From: an uncultured Oscillospiraceae bacterium
GTDB taxonomy: Bacteria; Bacillota; Clostridia; Oscillospirales; Oscillospiraceae
Assembly (NCBI GenBank): GCA_934561515.1
Contig: CAKTGM010000053.1
Span: 1 to 6,386, forward strand
Direction of reading: 5' to 3'
Length of the DNA stretch: 6,386 bases
Within the stretch, counting starts at the first letter, position 1. Every line of letters starts with the position of its first letter. A program made the translations under genes and the position numbers. The notes under the pieces are model-generated. The model was not told where the DNA came from, did no database searches, and worked only from the letters and a program-made list of their open reading frames with translations. Below are positions 4,973-6,386 of this stretch, piece after piece.

Positions 4973-6386
4973 TTACTTTTCGAGCTGCGTCCAATCGCGG
5001 TTCTCACGAAGTTCAGTCCATTTCTCGTACTTGGAGTTGGTCTTGAACTTGTAATAGTGGCTGTTGGTCGCTTCCTGAACGGCCAGGTAGTACCATGCGT
5101 TGGGGTTCGCGTTGTCCGTCCAGATCGTCATCTCGGGAAGGAGATCCTCTTCGGTCTCCGGTCTGCGATTCAGCACGCGGTTCACGAGCGTCATCGTCTC
5201 GGCACGGGTGATGTTGCGCTGGGGGCCGAAGGTGCCGTCGGGATAACCGTCGACCCAGCTGTTGTTGTAGGCAATGCTGATCTCGTCCTTGGCCCAGTGA
5301 TTCAGAATATCGCGGAAGCTTGCGGTGGTCTTGTCGCCGCTGGGGTCGAAGCGGGCGGCGATGGCGGCAAACTCAGCGCGCGTGATATAGGCGTTCGGGC
5401 GGAAGGTGCCGTCGGGATAACCCGTGATGATGCCCATGGAGCTGAGAGTGGAAACGGCGGTGTTGTACCACTCGCTCGCTGCCACGTCGAAGTAGCGGTT
5501 GCTGCGGCTCAGGTTCGCGGTGCGGACATCCTCGGTCAGCAGACGGAAGAAGATGGTTGCAACCTCGGCGCGGGTGATCTGGCCATTGGGCTGCACCGTG
5601 CCGTCGGGATAACCGATGATATAGGCGAAGTGGTCAGTCGTGTTCAGGCCGAGCGCATCGTCATCCTCGATCTTCACCGTGGGCGGAACGTAGGGAGTGT
5701 AGTTGATGACGAGGAAGCCATCGACCACCTCAACCTTGATGTTGCTGTAGTTCTTGGAAGTAACATCAAAGAATTCCTTGGTCAGACCCATGTGGTAGGT
5801 GCCGGCGCTGAGACCCTCTGCGACAGCCTTCTTGCCGTCCTTCAAGGCCACAGTAACATCCGTACCCTTGACATCGACCGTGTAGGTGAAGCCTTCAACC
5901 TTCTGCATGAGGCCGGTGTAGGTTCTGCTGTCATTCTTGCCGACGATCCTAACATTGATCTCAACGCTGTCGTCCGGCGTGATCTCGAGGAAGCCGTCAA
6001 TGACCTCGACCTTGATGTTGGAGTAGTTCTTGGAGGTGACGGTGAAGTCATCCTTGGTGAGACCCATCTTGTACTCGCCGACATTCGTGCCCTTGGCGGT
6101 GGCGGTCTTGCCTTCCTTCAGGGCGACGGTGATGGGCTTGTCGCCAACGTCAGCGGTGAAGCCGGTCACGGACTGCTCGCTGCCGGTGTACTGCTTGGTG
6201 GCGTTGTTACCGGTGATGGTCACGGTGATCTCATCGGTGTTCGGCGTGATCTCGAGGAAGCCGTCAACGACCTCGACCTTGATGTTGGAGTAGTTCTTGG
6301 AGGTGACGTTGAAGTCATCCTTGGTGAGACCCATCTTGTACTCGCCGACATTCGTGCCCTTGGCGGTGGCGGTCTTGCCTTCCTTC
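4973..6386 (-). CDS. S-layer homology (SLH) domain surface protein with Ig/MBG-like repeats, 5' end outside window
   Basis: This secreted cell-surface protein is shown by its C-terminal 470 residues; the frame stays open to the window end, and the ATG at 6334 lies inside a repeat, so it is not the start. Counting from that Met, residues 1-210 are beta-rich repeats of about 90 residues. They have YTGSEQSVTGF-, GEYKMGLTKDDF- and SNIKVEVVDGFLEITP-type motifs, like MBG or other bacterial Ig-like modules in adhesins. A Pro-rich linker (YTPYVPPTV, 212-220) leads to three SLH domains with the cores GYPDGTVQPNGQITRAE (241-257), GYPDGTFRPNAYITRAE (305-321) and GYPDGTFGPQRNITRAE (363-379). The last 65 residues are a Trp/Tyr-rich tail common after SLH triplets in Clostridia. 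SLH triplets usually bind pyruvylated secondary cell wall polymers. The ligand of the repeat part cannot be told. Confidence 0.93.
   Translation of the reverse strand, partial: KEGKTATAKGTNVGEYKMGLTKDDFNVTSKNYSNIKVEVVDGFLEITPNTDEITVTITGNNATKQYTGSEQSVTGFTADVGDKPITVALKEGKTATAKGTNVGEYKMGLTKDDFTVTSKNYSNIKVEVIDGFLEITPDDSVEINVRIVGKNDSRTYTGLMQKVEGFTYTVDVKGTDVTVALKDGKKAVAEGLSAGTYHMGLTKEFFDVTSKNYSNIKVEVVDGFLVINYTPYVPPTVKIEDDDALGLNTTDHFAYIIGYPDGTVQPNGQITRAEVATIFFRLLTEDVRTANLSRSNRYFDVAASEWYNTAVSTLSSMGIITGYPDGTFRPNAYITRAEFAAIAARFDPSGDKTTASFRDILNHWAKDEISIAYNNSWVDGYPDGTFGPQRNITRAETMTLVNRVLNRRPETEEDLLPEMTIWTDNANPNAWYYLAVQEATNSHYYKFKTNSKYEKWTELRENRDWTQLEK
5705..6386 (-). repeat. Tandem Ig/MBG-like repeat units in the SLH protein gene
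   Basis: Three units are visible: one at 5705-5974 (90 codons), one at 5975-6241 (267 nt, 89 codons) and a third, cut by the window, at 6242-6386. Over about 140 nt (5980-6120 against 6247-6386) I count only two differences between the last two units. The 5705-5974 unit is clearly diverged but keeps the same ending (SNIKVEVVDGFL). More units probably lie upstream of the window. Confidence 0.88.

Noticed and set aside
5231..5614. Recurring motif GTGCCGTCGGGATAACC as a possible DNA repeat or CRISPR-like array
   Set aside because: The three copies encode the GYPDGT core of the three SLH domains on the minus strand; the repeat is at protein-domain level.

Overview
The window reads as chromosomal DNA of a GC-rich, endospore-forming member of the Clostridia, most plausibly an Oscillospiraceae-type gut bacterium. 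The signs are a sporulation sigma factor (sigma-K type), Gram-positive Shine-Dalgarno sites (AAGGAG), a cobalamin riboswitch feeding an ECF transporter substrate subunit, and a surface protein with three SLH domains and the C-terminal tail style common in that group. The family is an inference; no rRNA is present.

Layout. Bases 1-1427 (+) hold the C-terminal four fifths of a large serine recombinase, cut by the window start. Its stop codon lies inside the pentamer AATGA (1423-1427). At exactly that point the reading frame of the 3' half of sigK begins (1423-1785, +), without its own start or the N-terminal half. This is the right-hand junction of a skin-like sigK intervening element, a developmentally excised element known from Bacillus subtilis and Clostridioides difficile. 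Convergent to it on the minus strand is an iscS-iscU operon for Fe-S cluster assembly (3514 down to 1861). It has a near-consensus sigma-A promoter and a terminator abutting the end of sigK.

The divergent spacer 3515-3983 carries that promoter, a second plus-strand promoter (TTGACG-N17-TATCCT with extended -10) and a full cobalamin riboswitch with a candidate terminator. The riboswitch leads into two overlapping plus-strand genes. The first encodes a membrane-anchored DUF4430 (transcobalamin C-terminal-like) protein. The second encodes an ECF S component. Together they look like a corrinoid capture and uptake pair that depends on an energizing module encoded elsewhere. A perfect 19-bp hairpin (4911-4951) separates this operon from a convergent gene whose 5' end lies beyond the window. 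That gene encodes a cell-wall-anchored protein with Ig/MBG-like repeats and three SLH domains (4973->6386, -).

The most notable observation is the interrupted sigK: spore-stage gene expression in this strain would depend on precise DNA excision by the adjacent recombinase. Nothing in the window clearly amounts to a wholly new system. The remaining items of interest are the riboswitch expression platform, the Cys-rich tail of IscU, an inverted repeat framing the isc promoter and a very recent repeat duplication in the SLH protein.
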